NCBI GenBank assembly: GCA_937858715.1
Contig: CALLZY010000057.1
Span: 1-37,246 of the forward strand
Length of the DNA stretch: 37,246 nt
Reading direction: 5' to 3'
Source of the DNA: an uncultured Chitinophagaceae bacterium
GTDB lineage: Bacteria; Bacteroidota; Bacteroidia; Chitinophagales; Chitinophagaceae
Positions 7,726 through 16,572 of the stretch are shown piece after piece (the first letter of the stretch is position 1; each line of letters opens with the position of its first letter). The position numbers and the translations under genes are program-made. The notes below the pieces were generated by a model. That model searched no databases, was not told the origin of the DNA, and saw nothing but the letters and a program-made list of their open reading frames with translations.

Positions 7726-7757
7726 TTATTAATTATTAATTCTTAATTATCAATTAA
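7723..7757. repeat. Right AT-rich terminal repeat flanking the four-helix-bundle gene
   Basis: AATTATTAATTATTAATTCTTAATTATCAATT units immediately after the four-helix-bundle stop codon. This is the inverted counterpart of the repeat at 7322-7360 and lies directly before the GTG start of the methyltransferase. Confidence 0.6.
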
Positions 7758-7762
7758 ACAAA

Positions 7763-8557
7763 GTGTACGAATTTCACGCAGATAGGAAAAGGTATTTCGA
7801 CATTCAGGTAATGAATGCTGAGAAATATGTTATTCCGTTTATTGAGGAAAAGTTTCCTGTCAAGCCTGGAATGAGGGTACTTGAAATTGGCTGTGGTGAA
7901 GGTGGTGTGCTGAAAGCTTTTATTAATAAAGGCTGTGTGGGTGTGGGTGTTGAGTTGGATATATCAAGAATTGCAATGGCGAATGAATATCTGCCTGAAG
8001 ACATTGCTGCAGGTCGTTTAAGGTTTGTCGCAAAAGATATTTACCAGGTTGATGTGGTACAGGATTTAGAGGGAGCATTTGATATTATTGTGCTGAAAGA
8101 TGTAATTGAGCATATTCATGATCAGCAAAGGCTAATTGGCTGGATGAAAAATTTTTTAAAGCAGGAAGGAGTTATCTTTTTTGGTTTCCCTCCGTGGTAT
8201 ATGCCTTTTGGTGGACATCAGCAGATTTGTAAATCTAAGATTTCAAGGTTGCCCTATATCCATTTGCTGCCAAAATCAATCTACAGGTGGGTACTTGTAA
8301 ACAGGAAAGAGAATGTGGACGAAATGATGGAAATAAGAGAAACGGGTATCAGCATTGAACGATTTGAGAAAATTTGCAAGAATGAAGGATACAGGTTCTT
8401 AAATAAACAGCATTATTTACTGAATCCCATTTATGAATGGAAATTTGGGTGGAAACCTAGAAAACAGTTAGGGATAATTAAAGCTGTACCGTTTTTCAGG
8501 AATTTTCTAACTACATGTGTGTATTACATAATTAAACGAGATAACAAAGCAAAATGA
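7763..8557 (+). CDS. Class I SAM-dependent methyltransferase
   Basis: 264 residues from a GTG start that follows the AT-rich repeat by five bases. The Rossmann-type SAM-binding motif I is LEIGCGEGG (40-48), followed by VGVELD as the acidic end of strand 2 and a VLKDVIEHIHD segment typical of UbiG/Methyltransf_11-like enzymes. The C-terminal third (KSIYRWVLVNRKENVDEMMEI) resembles O-methyltransferases acting on sugars or lipids, but the substrate cannot be inferred. The last four bases overlap the start of the DUF1835 gene (ATGA), which points to translational coupling. Confidence 0.85.
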   Translation: MYEFHADRKRYFDIQVMNAEKYVIPFIEEKFPVKPGMRVLEIGCGEGGVLKAFINKGCVGVGVELDISRIAMANEYLPEDIAAGRLRFVAKDIYQVDVVQDLEGAFDIIVLKDVIEHIHDQQRLIGWMKNFLKQEGVIFFGFPPWYMPFGGHQQICKSKISRLPYIHLLPKSIYRWVLVNRKENVDEMMEIRETGISIERFEKICKNEGYRFLNKQHYLLNPIYEWKFGWKPRKQLGIIKAVPFFRNFLTTCVYYIIKRDNKAK

Positions 8558-9408
8558 TTCATATAGTATTTAATGAAAGTGAAGTAAGCCTGATGAACCA
8601 GGTGATTGAATTGGATGAAATGCTGTCAGGTGATGTGCTGCAGATAAAAGATGACTACGCTGTTGGCCCTCTTATGGCAATTGATACAGAAGAAGGCTGG
8701 CAGTCAAGGCTGGCATGGTGGAAAACATTGCTGCAAGGCTCGCCTTATGGCGAAGAAACTGCAGGCAGTTTTGATGACAGAGAAACTGTGCGGCAGCTTA
8801 AATCAAAACTTGATGAAAACCCACAGGAAGAACTGTGGATATGGATGGGACAGAACCAGCATGATGTTATGGGATATTATTGGCTTATGCCACAGTTTAA
8901 AGATTACCAGGGAAGGGTGATGGTTCTGTATCTTAACAATCTGCCATTTATAAACGAGAAAGGACATATTTTCTATCCTTCATGGCTAAATGAAATTCAG
9001 CCCAAAGAATTTGTTAAGGCAAAGAAATTGGCGAGGCCGGTTACCTTAAGCGAATTTGAAATTGACCCTGATGAGTGGAGGAAAATTGCTGAAGAGAATG
9101 CGGTGATAAGAATTTTGGAAGGAGGAAAAAAGATTGCCGGAAAGGAAGACAGTTATTATGACAGCGAGATTTTGAAAAACCTGACTGGTGAATGGCAGAA
9201 AGCGACCAGGCTTCTTAACAATACATTGCACAGGATGAAAATAAAAACCGGAGATGTGTTCCTGATGTGGCGTATTAAATTTCTCATTGCTCAAGAAAGG
9301 ATTGAAGTGACTGGTGATGTAAATAAAGGCTGGAAAGATTTTGATGTAAAACTTACAGGATCAAAAGAACAACAAACAGAAAAAACTGAGGATACCGTAC
9401 AACAGTAG
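8554..9408 (+). CDS. DUF1835 domain-containing protein
   Basis: 284 residues, soluble, no signal peptide. The N-terminus (MIHIVFNESEVSLM, LDEMLSGDVLQIKDDYAVGPL) matches the DUF1835 pattern, whose hallmark is the D-x-x-x-G-P stretch. The central part has conserved Trp residues (WIWMGQNQHDVMGYYWL) and the last third is helical and charged, as in the region paired with DUF1835 in many proteins. Molecular function is unknown. It starts inside the stop codon of the methyltransferase and ends five bases before the parC start, so it is co-translated with topoisomerase genes. Confidence 0.82.
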   Translation: MIHIVFNESEVSLMNQVIELDEMLSGDVLQIKDDYAVGPLMAIDTEEGWQSRLAWWKTLLQGSPYGEETAGSFDDRETVRQLKSKLDENPQEELWIWMGQNQHDVMGYYWLMPQFKDYQGRVMVLYLNNLPFINEKGHIFYPSWLNEIQPKEFVKAKKLARPVTLSEFEIDPDEWRKIAEENAVIRILEGGKKIAGKEDSYYDSEILKNLTGEWQKATRLLNNTLHRMKIKTGDVFLMWRIKFLIAQERIEVTGDVNKGWKDFDVKLTGSKEQQTEKTEDTVQQ

Positions 9409-9413
9409 AAGAT

Positions 9414-11927
9414 ATGAGTGCAGCTAAGAATAAAAATATTGATGTTCAGAACAACGACAGTGGTTTGCATGGGCAATATAAGAGCTGGTTTCTTGACTAT
9501 GCTTCCTATGTAATATTAGAAAGGGCAGTGCCGGCAATTGAAGATGGATTAAAGCCTGTTCAACGCCGTATTCTTCATGCAATGAAGGAAATGGATGATG
9601 GCCGCTTTAATAAAGTGGCAAATATTATTGGCCAGGCTATGCAGTTTCACCCGCATGGTGATGCCAGTATAGGCGATGCCCTTGTAAACATGGGACAAAA
9701 AGACCTGCTGATTGAAACCCAGGGTAACTGGGGCGATGTGCGTACAGGCGATGATGCTGCAGCTCCAAGGTACATTGAAGCAAGGCTTAGTAAGTTTGCA
9801 CTTGAAGTAGCTTTTAATAATAAAACAACTGAATGGCAACTGAGTTATGACGGAAGGAAGAACGAGCCGGTGACATTGCCTATGAAGTTTCCGTTGCTGT
9901 TGGCACAGGGTGCTGATGGTATTGCAGTAGGTTTGTCAACAAAAATACTTCCGCACAATTTTATAGAACTAATTGATGCTTCAATAAAACACCTCAGAGG
10001 TAAGCGATTTGAGTTATACCCGGATTTTCAGACTGGTGGCATGATAGATGTCGCAGACTACAATAACGGCAAGCGGGGTGGTAAAGTAAAAGTAAGGGCA
10101 CATATTGAGGAAGTGGATAAAAAAACAGTTTCTATCAAAAGTGTTCCGTACGGAGTTACGACTACCCAGCTGATGGAGTCTATTGTCAAGGCAAACGATC
10201 AGGGAAAAATCAAGATTAAGAAAGTAACAGATAATACTGCTGCTGAAGTGGAGATACAGGTTGATCTGGCCCCGGGTATTTCTCCTGATATTACTATAGA
10301 TGCCTTGTATAAATTTACTGACTGCGAAGTTTCTATATCGCCTAATGCTTGTGTGATTGTTGACCAGAAACCGCAGTTCCTTGGTGTGCAGGATTTGCTA
10401 AGACTGTCTGTTGATACGACAAAAGACCTTTTGGAGCAGGAGTTGAAGATTAAACTGAATGAACTTCAGGAAAAATGGCATTACACATCCCTTGAAAAAA
10501 TCTTTTTCGAAGAAAAGATATACAAGGAACTGGAAAAGAAACATGAGACATGGGATAAAGTGCTGGAGGCAATTGATAAGGCATTTGTTCCTTTCAAAAA
10601 GCAGTTACGCAGGGATATTACAAGAGAAGATATTATTAAGTTGACAGAAAAACCAGTACGTCGTATTTACAAACTGGATATTGATGAACTGAACGATCAG
10701 ATTAAAGGGCTTGAAGACGACATTAAACAAGTAAAGTTTGATCTTGATAACCTGGTTGATTATACAGTTGCTTATTACGAGAACCTGCTGAAAAAATTTG
10801 GAAAAGGCAGAGAAAGAAAAACGGAAATAAAACAATTTGAAGTTATTGAAGCAAAGTTTGTTGCAATTGCCAATACCAAGTTGTTCATGAACAGGGCTGA
10901 AGGGTTCATCGGAACAGGGTTGAAAAAAGATGAGTTTCTATTTGAATGTTCCGACCTGGATGATATTATCGTTTTTGCAAAGCGGGGTATTATGAAAGTG
11001 GTGAAAGTATCTGATAAGACATTTATTGGTAAAGATATTTTACATGCTGCGGTTTTTCAGAAGAACGACGAACGTACTACTTACAATATGATTTATCTCG
11101 ATGGCGAAACTGGTAAGAGTTTTGCCAAACGATTTAATGTGACCGGCGTTACCCGTGACAAAGAGTACGACCTTACAAAAGGGAATGACAAGTCTAAAGT
11201 CCATTACTTTTCAGCCAATGCAAATGGTGAAGCAGAAGTGGTAAAAGTGGTGTTAGGTAATTGCACAGCCCGCATAAAAGAGTTTGATTATTATTTTGAA
11301 GAACTGGAAATAAAAGGCCGCAGCAGCATGGGCAATGTGGTTACGAAATATCCTGTAAAGAGTATTAAGTTCAAAGAAAAAGGCCGCTCTACAATTGCCG
11401 GTAAAAAACTCTGGTATGATGATAAATTTGGCCGGCTTAATACCGAGGAGAAAGGTGAATATCTTGGCGTATTTGAGGCGGATGACAGGATACTGGTCAT
11501 ATTCAGGGATGGAGACTATGAGGTTACCGACCAGGAGATGACTCAGAAACTTGATACTGAGAAAATAATTTTCATTGAAAAGTTCAATCCTGAGAGAGTA
11601 ATTACTGCTGTTTATGCCGATATGGATAAAAAGCAGTTTATGGTGAAGAGGTTTAAGATTGAAACAACAACAATTAAGAACAAATTCCTGTTTATAAAAG
11701 AAGGTGAAGGTAACTATGTAGAGACCATAACTACTATGGAAGAGCCTATACTTGCAATGCAGCAAGGCAGGGGTGTACATGTGCGAAAGGGAAAACTGAA
11801 GATTACCAGGATAGCGGAAGTCACCGGTTATAGAACAGTGGGAACAAAACTGGCCGATTTCAGCAAATCAACAGAAATGGAATGGGTAAAACCAAAAGAA
11901 GAAGACAACCAGCCTGAGTTATTTTAA
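9414..11927 (+). CDS. parC: DNA topoisomerase IV subunit A (ParC/GyrA family)
   Basis: 837 residues, the DNA cleavage and religation subunit partnering the ParE at 5435. The breakage-reunion domain starts with YASYVILERAVPAIEDGLKPVQRRILHAM. The catalytic Tyr is Tyr120 in AAAPRYIEARL. The quinolone-binding helix reads HPHGDASIGDAL, with Ala84 where E. coli GyrA has Ser83 and Asp88 at the GyrA Asp87 position. A coiled coil lies near residues 340-480 and a beta-rich C-terminal DNA-wrapping region at about 490-810. The start ATG follows the DUF1835 stop by five bases. The tail is acidic and charged (KPKEEDNQPELF). Confidence 0.93.
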   Translation: MSAAKNKNIDVQNNDSGLHGQYKSWFLDYASYVILERAVPAIEDGLKPVQRRILHAMKEMDDGRFNKVANIIGQAMQFHPHGDASIGDALVNMGQKDLLIETQGNWGDVRTGDDAAAPRYIEARLSKFALEVAFNNKTTEWQLSYDGRKNEPVTLPMKFPLLLAQGADGIAVGLSTKILPHNFIELIDASIKHLRGKRFELYPDFQTGGMIDVADYNNGKRGGKVKVRAHIEEVDKKTVSIKSVPYGVTTTQLMESIVKANDQGKIKIKKVTDNTAAEVEIQVDLAPGISPDITIDALYKFTDCEVSISPNACVIVDQKPQFLGVQDLLRLSVDTTKDLLEQELKIKLNELQEKWHYTSLEKIFFEEKIYKELEKKHETWDKVLEAIDKAFVPFKKQLRRDITREDIIKLTEKPVRRIYKLDIDELNDQIKGLEDDIKQVKFDLDNLVDYTVAYYENLLKKFGKGRERKTEIKQFEVIEAKFVAIANTKLFMNRAEGFIGTGLKKDEFLFECSDLDDIIVFAKRGIMKVVKVSDKTFIGKDILHAAVFQKNDERTTYNMIYLDGETGKSFAKRFNVTGVTRDKEYDLTKGNDKSKVHYFSANANGEAEVVKVVLGNCTARIKEFDYYFEELEIKGRSSMGNVVTKYPVKSIKFKEKGRSTIAGKKLWYDDKFGRLNTEEKGEYLGVFEADDRILVIFRDGDYEVTDQEMTQKLDTEKIIFIEKFNPERVITAVYADMDKKQFMVKRFKIETTTIKNKFLFIKEGEGNYVETITTMEEPILAMQQGRGVHVRKGKLKITRIAEVTGYRTVGTKLADFSKSTEMEWVKPKEEDNQPELF

Positions 11928-11938
11928 AATCACAAATT

Positions 11939-12592
11939 ATGGCAGATCATTGGGAATTGATGGATGTGTATAAAGCATTGCTGGCCATTGCGGGCGGTAT
12001 TGTTCTTGGTCTTGAAAGAGAAATGAAGGACAAGGTAGCAGGATTAAAAACTATTACCATCATTTGCCTTGGTGCAGCATTATTTTCAATTATTTCATTT
12101 AAAACGGGCAAAGAACTGGGTGTGGACAATACTGCTATTGCTGCTTATATTGTAAGTGGTGTTGGTTTTATTGGTGCCGGGGCAATATTCAAGGATGGTT
12201 TTACTATTTCAGGCCTTACTACAGCCGGAATTATATGGTTAGCAGCGGCTGTTGGAATGGCAATAGGGTTTGGTGAATTTTTCCTTGCAGGTACTTTCAT
12301 TGCCGGGTCATTAATAGTTGTTTTTATAGCCCCGGTTTTCAATAATCTTTTCAAGGCTAAAAATATCTCAAAGCAGCTTGTTATCGTTTTACAGGATTCT
12401 GATATCTCTGTTGCTTCGGCATTTGTCGAAGCACTTCACAGGAAAGGAATTTTTGCAGAAAGAAAAAAAGTTCTGTACAAAGAAGGCAGGTTAGAAATTT
12501 CTTATGACCTATCCCTTAAAAAAGAGTTACTTGAGTGGTTAGAAGATATTCTTATAAAGCAGGAGAAACTGATTTCCTTTTCAATTTCCTGA
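11939..12592 (+). CDS. MgtC/SapB family membrane protein
   Basis: 217 residues. The N-terminal two thirds hold about four to five hydrophobic segments with the family signatures GLERE (near residue 25), VGFIGAGAIFKDG and GLTTAGIIWLAAAVGMAIGFG. The last 70 residues form a soluble ACT-like tail (QLVIVLQDSDISVASAFVEAL). Family members are inner-membrane proteins linked to magnesium limitation and virulence in enterics; the role in Bacteroidota is not known. The gene follows parC by 11 bases in the same direction and ends one base before the convergent gene at 12594-13511. Confidence 0.9.
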   Translation: MADHWELMDVYKALLAIAGGIVLGLEREMKDKVAGLKTITIICLGAALFSIISFKTGKELGVDNTAIAAYIVSGVGFIGAGAIFKDGFTISGLTTAGIIWLAAAVGMAIGFGEFFLAGTFIAGSLIVVFIAPVFNNLFKAKNISKQLVIVLQDSDISVASAFVEALHRKGIFAERKKVLYKEGRLEISYDLSLKKELLEWLEDILIKQEKLISFSIS

Positions 12593-12593
12593 G

Positions 12594-13511
12594 CTATTTT
12601 CTTTTGATGCGGATGGTAGCTGTTTTTTCCAGACTGCTTGATACCTTCAGTTCATGTTTTGTCTTACCATCGTCAATTATCATCAATGCTGTGTTAGGTG
12701 GAATCAGGCCAAGGTTTTCAGCAAACATTGAAATTTCGTTTTCGGTCAATGATTTGTCAAGCGGGAAATTTATCCTGATTGATTTATGAGTAAGTTTTTG
12801 ATTGAAAACGATAAGCTTTTTATTGAAGAATATTGAAATAATATCCCCGTCAATTTCACCATTATCATAAATGCTGATCAGCAGCGAATCTGATTCCACC
12901 TCTATTTCATTAATAACAACGTTTTCTCTTTCAGCAAACTCTTTTTCAACCGGGTAGTTTATCACTTTTCTTGGCTGCACCTCTGCTGCAACCAGGGTAT
13001 CAGTGGCAGTTGGTTTCCATACCTGAAATTCTTCTTTGTATTGGCTGATAGCTTTTAAAACAGAGTCTGTTTTGCTCAGGTCAGCATTTTTAACAAGGTC
13101 AAAATTAACCTGTGGGCACATATTCTTGTATTCAGGATCAGCTATAAAGGAACCAACAAGATTAGAACCAATTTGTGAAACACGAAGTGTGGCAGCTAAA
13201 TTCATTTTACAATCTACTTCCATGCTTGAAATAGAGCCATAATATGTAACAGGAATATTGTACAGGCTGAGTTGCCTTGTTGCAGCATTGTAGTAACCAT
13301 TAACCTGCAGACTTCTGTATGTATTCTTGAAAAAATAGTTTAAAACTCCTTTCACATTACTTTTATCAGGCTGTAATACCAGTTCCACCATATAGTTGCT
13401 TGCCGAACTGTTGGTTTTTACATTTGCATTACCATACCAGTATCCAAATACAGATTGTGAATTTGAGTACAGACAGGTTAAAAGCGATATTAGCAGAGCA
13501 ATTTTTTTCAT
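12594..13511 (-). CDS. Secreted protein of unknown function
   Basis: 305 residues with an N-terminal signal peptide (MKKIALLISLLTCLYSNSQS). The first half (about 20-150) is beta-rich and begins with VFGYWYGNANV, a pattern common in Bacteroidota proteins that start with a G-x-W-x-G strand. The second half contains VESDSLLISIYDNGEIDGDIISIFFN, typical of a C-terminal beta domain in secreted Bacteroidota proteins. No catalytic motif was recognised. It lies downstream of smpB on the same strand with a 54-base gap and is convergent with the MgtC gene. Confidence 0.82.
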   Translation of the reverse strand: MKKIALLISLLTCLYSNSQSVFGYWYGNANVKTNSSASNYMVELVLQPDKSNVKGVLNYFFKNTYRSLQVNGYYNAATRQLSLYNIPVTYYGSISSMEVDCKMNLAATLRVSQIGSNLVGSFIADPEYKNMCPQVNFDLVKNADLSKTDSVLKAISQYKEEFQVWKPTATDTLVAAEVQPRKVINYPVEKEFAERENVVINEIEVESDSLLISIYDNGEIDGDIISIFFNKKLIVFNQKLTHKSIRINFPLDKSLTENEISMFAENLGLIPPNTALMIIDDGKTKHELKVSSSLEKTATIRIKRK

Positions 13512-13565
13512 TAAAATGAAAGTTCGGCAAAAAAAAATACCGGCAAGCAGTTTAGTTATTCACAG

Positions 13566-14003
13566 TTATTTTAAAAAGCGTTTCATTTCCCTTTCTACAT
13601 CCTTTTGTTTGATAGTTTCCCGTTTGTCGTGCAGTTTCTTGCCTTTTGCAAGGCCAATTTCTATTTTAGCCAACCCTTTATCATTGAAGAAAATACTTAG
13701 AGGAATAAGTGTGCAGCCTTTTTCTTTAAGTTTCGATTCTATCCTTTTTATTTCCCTTTTTTGTAGCAGCAATTTTCTGTCACGGACAGGGTCATGGTTG
13801 TTAACAGTGCCATGAGAATACTGAGCGATATGCAGCGATTTTACCCAGACTTCCCCTTTGTGCACCAGGCAATAACTATCGTTGAAACTGGCCTTGCCTT
13901 CCCGTAGCGACTTAACTTCAGTACCCAGCAATACCATCCCGGCTTCATATTTTGCTTCTATGAAGTAGTGATGATAAGCAGAGCGATTTTTCATTTCGGC
14001 CAT
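13566..14003 (-). CDS. smpB: SsrA-binding protein SmpB
   Basis: 145 residues, the normal length. SmpB binds tmRNA and brings it to stalled ribosomes for trans-translation. Diagnostic segments: NRSAYHHYFIEAKYEAGMVL, GTEVKSLREGKASFNDSY, HGTVNNHDPVRDRKLLL and the basic tail KLHDKRETIKQKDVEREMKRFLK that enters the mRNA channel. The start lies one base after the stop of the upstream secreted-protein gene, giving the order accD, secreted protein, smpB. The ssrA gene itself is not in the window. Confidence 0.97.
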   Translation of the reverse strand: MAEMKNRSAYHHYFIEAKYEAGMVLLGTEVKSLREGKASFNDSYCLVHKGEVWVKSLHIAQYSHGTVNNHDPVRDRKLLLQKREIKRIESKLKEKGCTLIPLSIFFNDKGLAKIEIGLAKGKKLHDKRETIKQKDVEREMKRFLK

Positions 14004-14004
14004 A

Positions 14005-15468
14005 TCAGAGATACTTGTGGTAACGATAAACAGTCAGTTTCCGGGTTTCAATATTAACAAATGCCAGGTAATAATTATCTTTTTGATACGAAATGTTGAC
14101 TAATACATTATTACGGTTCGCATATATTGACATCAGGAGTTTGTCCCAGACTAATTGTTTGGTGGGGCCAACATTTGTTTTCCCGCTTTCAGTTTGTAAA
14201 CTTATGTCAAATGAAAGATAAGATGGAGGTTTTACTTGCCTGAAATCCATGGCACCCAAAGTCATTAAGTTGCCTAAGAGAGTTGCATTTGGCAGTATAT
14301 CAAATTTGACAGCTAAAGTGAGGAATAATTTACCATTCTCTTCATAACCGGTAATAAGAAGCTTATTATTTTTTGCTTTTTTCAGGAAAACAGAAAAATC
14401 GGAAACTGAGAAATTGCTTCTTGACCAGAAATTCCCGGTTTTATTTACCTGTGTGGATGCAAGTGAATCATGATTAGCTTCAGTAAGAACAATACTTTTA
14501 TAATAGTCCGCATCACCCAGTTTATTGAAGAAAAGAAATATCTTATCTGTAGCTGTATAACCCCTTATTAGGGTTGAATCGGCAATCCACCCTGTGATCT
14601 TGCCTTTTCTGTTATCTTGTATCTCTGCGGGGCATTCATACTTCTTTGTGCTTATGTTTCCTGATGTAATGTTGACTGTAACGATCCATGTATTATGTTC
14701 CTTGTCATTAAATACAACCTGCAGTTCATCTTTTTTTCTATAAGAAAGGATATTGTAATTAAGGGAGTATGGAGGTATCCACAGGTTTCTTTCATAAACA
14801 TGATAAATAAGCTTGTTGCTGGTGCCATCGAGAAACTCTTTTTCCTGTAACTGATTTCTTTTTACCGGGGAAGGGAAAAAGACTTTTCGGTTACTAATTT
14901 CAGCACCCAATTTCTTCTGAGAAATTTTTATTTGATTTTCATCCGGGAAATAATGCAGCATGAAAATAGTACTGTCTTCATAATAACAGTCAATGAGGTT
15001 GGCATTATACTTAACAAATACAGTATCCTCAATTGTAATTTCACCGGTTTTAGGTAATGTGGCGACAAAGTAATAAGCAAATGTTTTTGGATTGTACAAG
15101 ACATCTATTACCTTATCATTAGAAACGACATGCAGTATGTAATCGCTTCTCTTGTAATGGTTCATCAGCCCAGGTTTTCTCCTTGAGTCTTCGGTCGTGG
15201 TATCATTGCTTTCTTCGTCAAGCAGGGGGACATTAATTTCCTTGTAACGCCCATCTGAAGTTTTATACTGATGTTTAATATTGGTTTTAGTTCTAAACAA
15301 CAGGTGAGAAAAAAGACTACCATCTGCTGATGCCTGAACGGTGTGTACAAATGCCTTTACATCATTCACCAAACTCTCTTTGCCGAAAGTTTGTTCAAAA
15401 ACAATTTCCTGGGCAGACAAATAACCGGAAACAAAAATGATAAGTGAAAAAAGGATATTCCTTTTCAT
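14005..15468 (-). CDS. Large secreted protein of unknown function
   Basis: 487 residues from ATG at 15468 (MKRNILFSLIIFVSGYLSAQ); an in-frame ATG three codons upstream (15477) is possible. The signal peptide ends at about residue 20 (SAQ). The mature part is beta-rich and alternates short strands with polar loops, suggesting a propeller or repeated strand fold; no repeat or active-site motif is clear. It stands between accD (15 bases upstream) and smpB (one base downstream), so it is probably co-transcribed with housekeeping genes without an obvious functional tie. Confidence 0.8.
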   Translation of the reverse strand: MKRNILFSLIIFVSGYLSAQEIVFEQTFGKESLVNDVKAFVHTVQASADGSLFSHLLFRTKTNIKHQYKTSDGRYKEINVPLLDEESNDTTTEDSRRKPGLMNHYKRSDYILHVVSNDKVIDVLYNPKTFAYYFVATLPKTGEITIEDTVFVKYNANLIDCYYEDSTIFMLHYFPDENQIKISQKKLGAEISNRKVFFPSPVKRNQLQEKEFLDGTSNKLIYHVYERNLWIPPYSLNYNILSYRKKDELQVVFNDKEHNTWIVTVNITSGNISTKKYECPAEIQDNRKGKITGWIADSTLIRGYTATDKIFLFFNKLGDADYYKSIVLTEANHDSLASTQVNKTGNFWSRSNFSVSDFSVFLKKAKNNKLLITGYEENGKLFLTLAVKFDILPNATLLGNLMTLGAMDFRQVKPPSYLSFDISLQTESGKTNVGPTKQLVWDKLLMSIYANRNNVLVNISYQKDNYYLAFVNIETRKLTVYRYHKYL

Positions 15469-15483
15469 GCGGAGCAAGGCTAA

Positions 15484-16398
15484 TTAATGCTCAAACAACC
15501 CCAAAATAGTTGAAATCTTGCTTTTCAGTTCATTCCGGGGAACAATCAGGTCGAGGAAACCATGCTCAAGCAAAAACTCACTGCGCTGGAACCCTTCTGG
15601 TAAATCTTTCTTAATGGTTTCCTTAATTACCCTTGGCCCCGCAAAACCTATTAAGGCCCCCGGTTCGCCCATGTTCAAGTCTCCCAGCATACCAAATGAA
15701 GCCGAGATGCCTCCAAAAGTAGGGTCGGTAAGTAATGATAAATAAGGAAGCTTTGCATCGCTCAACTGCGAAAGTTTACCACTTGTTTTTGCCAGTTGCA
15801 ACAGGGCGAAAGCACTTTCCATCATCCTGGCCCCACCGCTCTTGCTTATCACCATGTATGGTAATTTGTGCCCAAGGCAATAATCAATGGCTCGGGAAAA
15901 TTTTTCACCCATTACACTGCCAAGCGAACCGCCTATGAACTCAAAGTCCATACAGGCAATTACAATTTCATGACCATTTACTTTACCAACAGCAACCCGC
16001 ATTGAATCTTTCAAATCGGTTTTTCTCCATATTTCCTCAAGCCTTTTTTTGTATGGCTTCAGGTCGGTAAAACCAAGCATATCTTTACTGATGATGTTAG
16101 CCGCAATCTCGGTGAATTCGTTATTGTCAAAAAGAATCTCGTAATACTCAGCGCTGTTAATCCGGTGGTGGTAGTTGCACTTGGGACAAACATACAGGTT
16201 CTCTTTCAGGTCGCTTACAGTACTGATATTGGAGCACTCAGGGCATTTTACCCAAAGGCCTTCAGGTGTCTCTTTTTTTTCGGAAGTCTTGGTGTTGATT
16301 CCCTTTTTGATGCGTTTAAACCAACTGGGCTTTGTCTCTTCTGTTTTTCCTTCCTCGCCAGAGAGGTTTACATCAAAATCTTCGAATTGTTTCGCCAT
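15484..16398 (-). CDS. accD: Acetyl-CoA carboxylase carboxyltransferase subunit beta
   Basis: 304 residues. With AccA it transfers the carboxyl group from carboxybiotin to acetyl-CoA to make malonyl-CoA, the first step of fatty acid synthesis. The zinc ribbon is CPEC (Cys52, Cys55) and CPKC (Cys71, Cys74), and the crotonase-fold core includes FEFIGGSLGSVMGEKFSRA, SGGARMMES and DPTFGGISASFGMLGD. The N-terminal 45 residues are charged and poorly conserved in the family. It is the first gene of a minus-strand group with its own predicted promoter element at 16416-16423. Confidence 0.97.
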   Translation of the reverse strand: MAKQFEDFDVNLSGEEGKTEETKPSWFKRIKKGINTKTSEKKETPEGLWVKCPECSNISTVSDLKENLYVCPKCNYHHRINSAEYYEILFDNNEFTEIAANIISKDMLGFTDLKPYKKRLEEIWRKTDLKDSMRVAVGKVNGHEIVIACMDFEFIGGSLGSVMGEKFSRAIDYCLGHKLPYMVISKSGGARMMESAFALLQLAKTSGKLSQLSDAKLPYLSLLTDPTFGGISASFGMLGDLNMGEPGALIGFAGPRVIKETIKKDLPEGFQRSEFLLEHGFLDLIVPRNELKSKISTILGLFEH

Positions 16399-16415
16399 AA
16401 CCTTAGGTTGAGTTG

Positions 16416-16423
16416 CAAATATA
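16416..16423 (-). promoter_or_regulatory. -7 promoter element (TATATTTG) of accD
   Basis: On the minus strand a full match to TAnnTTTG, 18 bases before the accD ATG. No -33 element is found at the usual spacing; a TTG lies about 24 bases upstream. Confidence 0.45.
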
Positions 16424-16572
16424 GGAAAGTTGCAAATAGTTAATAGTCAACCTGCTGAAAATCAGCTTTTACACAAATTACAAGTGGAAAAGTGATTCAC
16501 AGTGAATTATAGCACTCTTAAAATCAGGTGTTTAGTGTTTTGCCATATACATTCCTTATGAAGTGACCAAAA

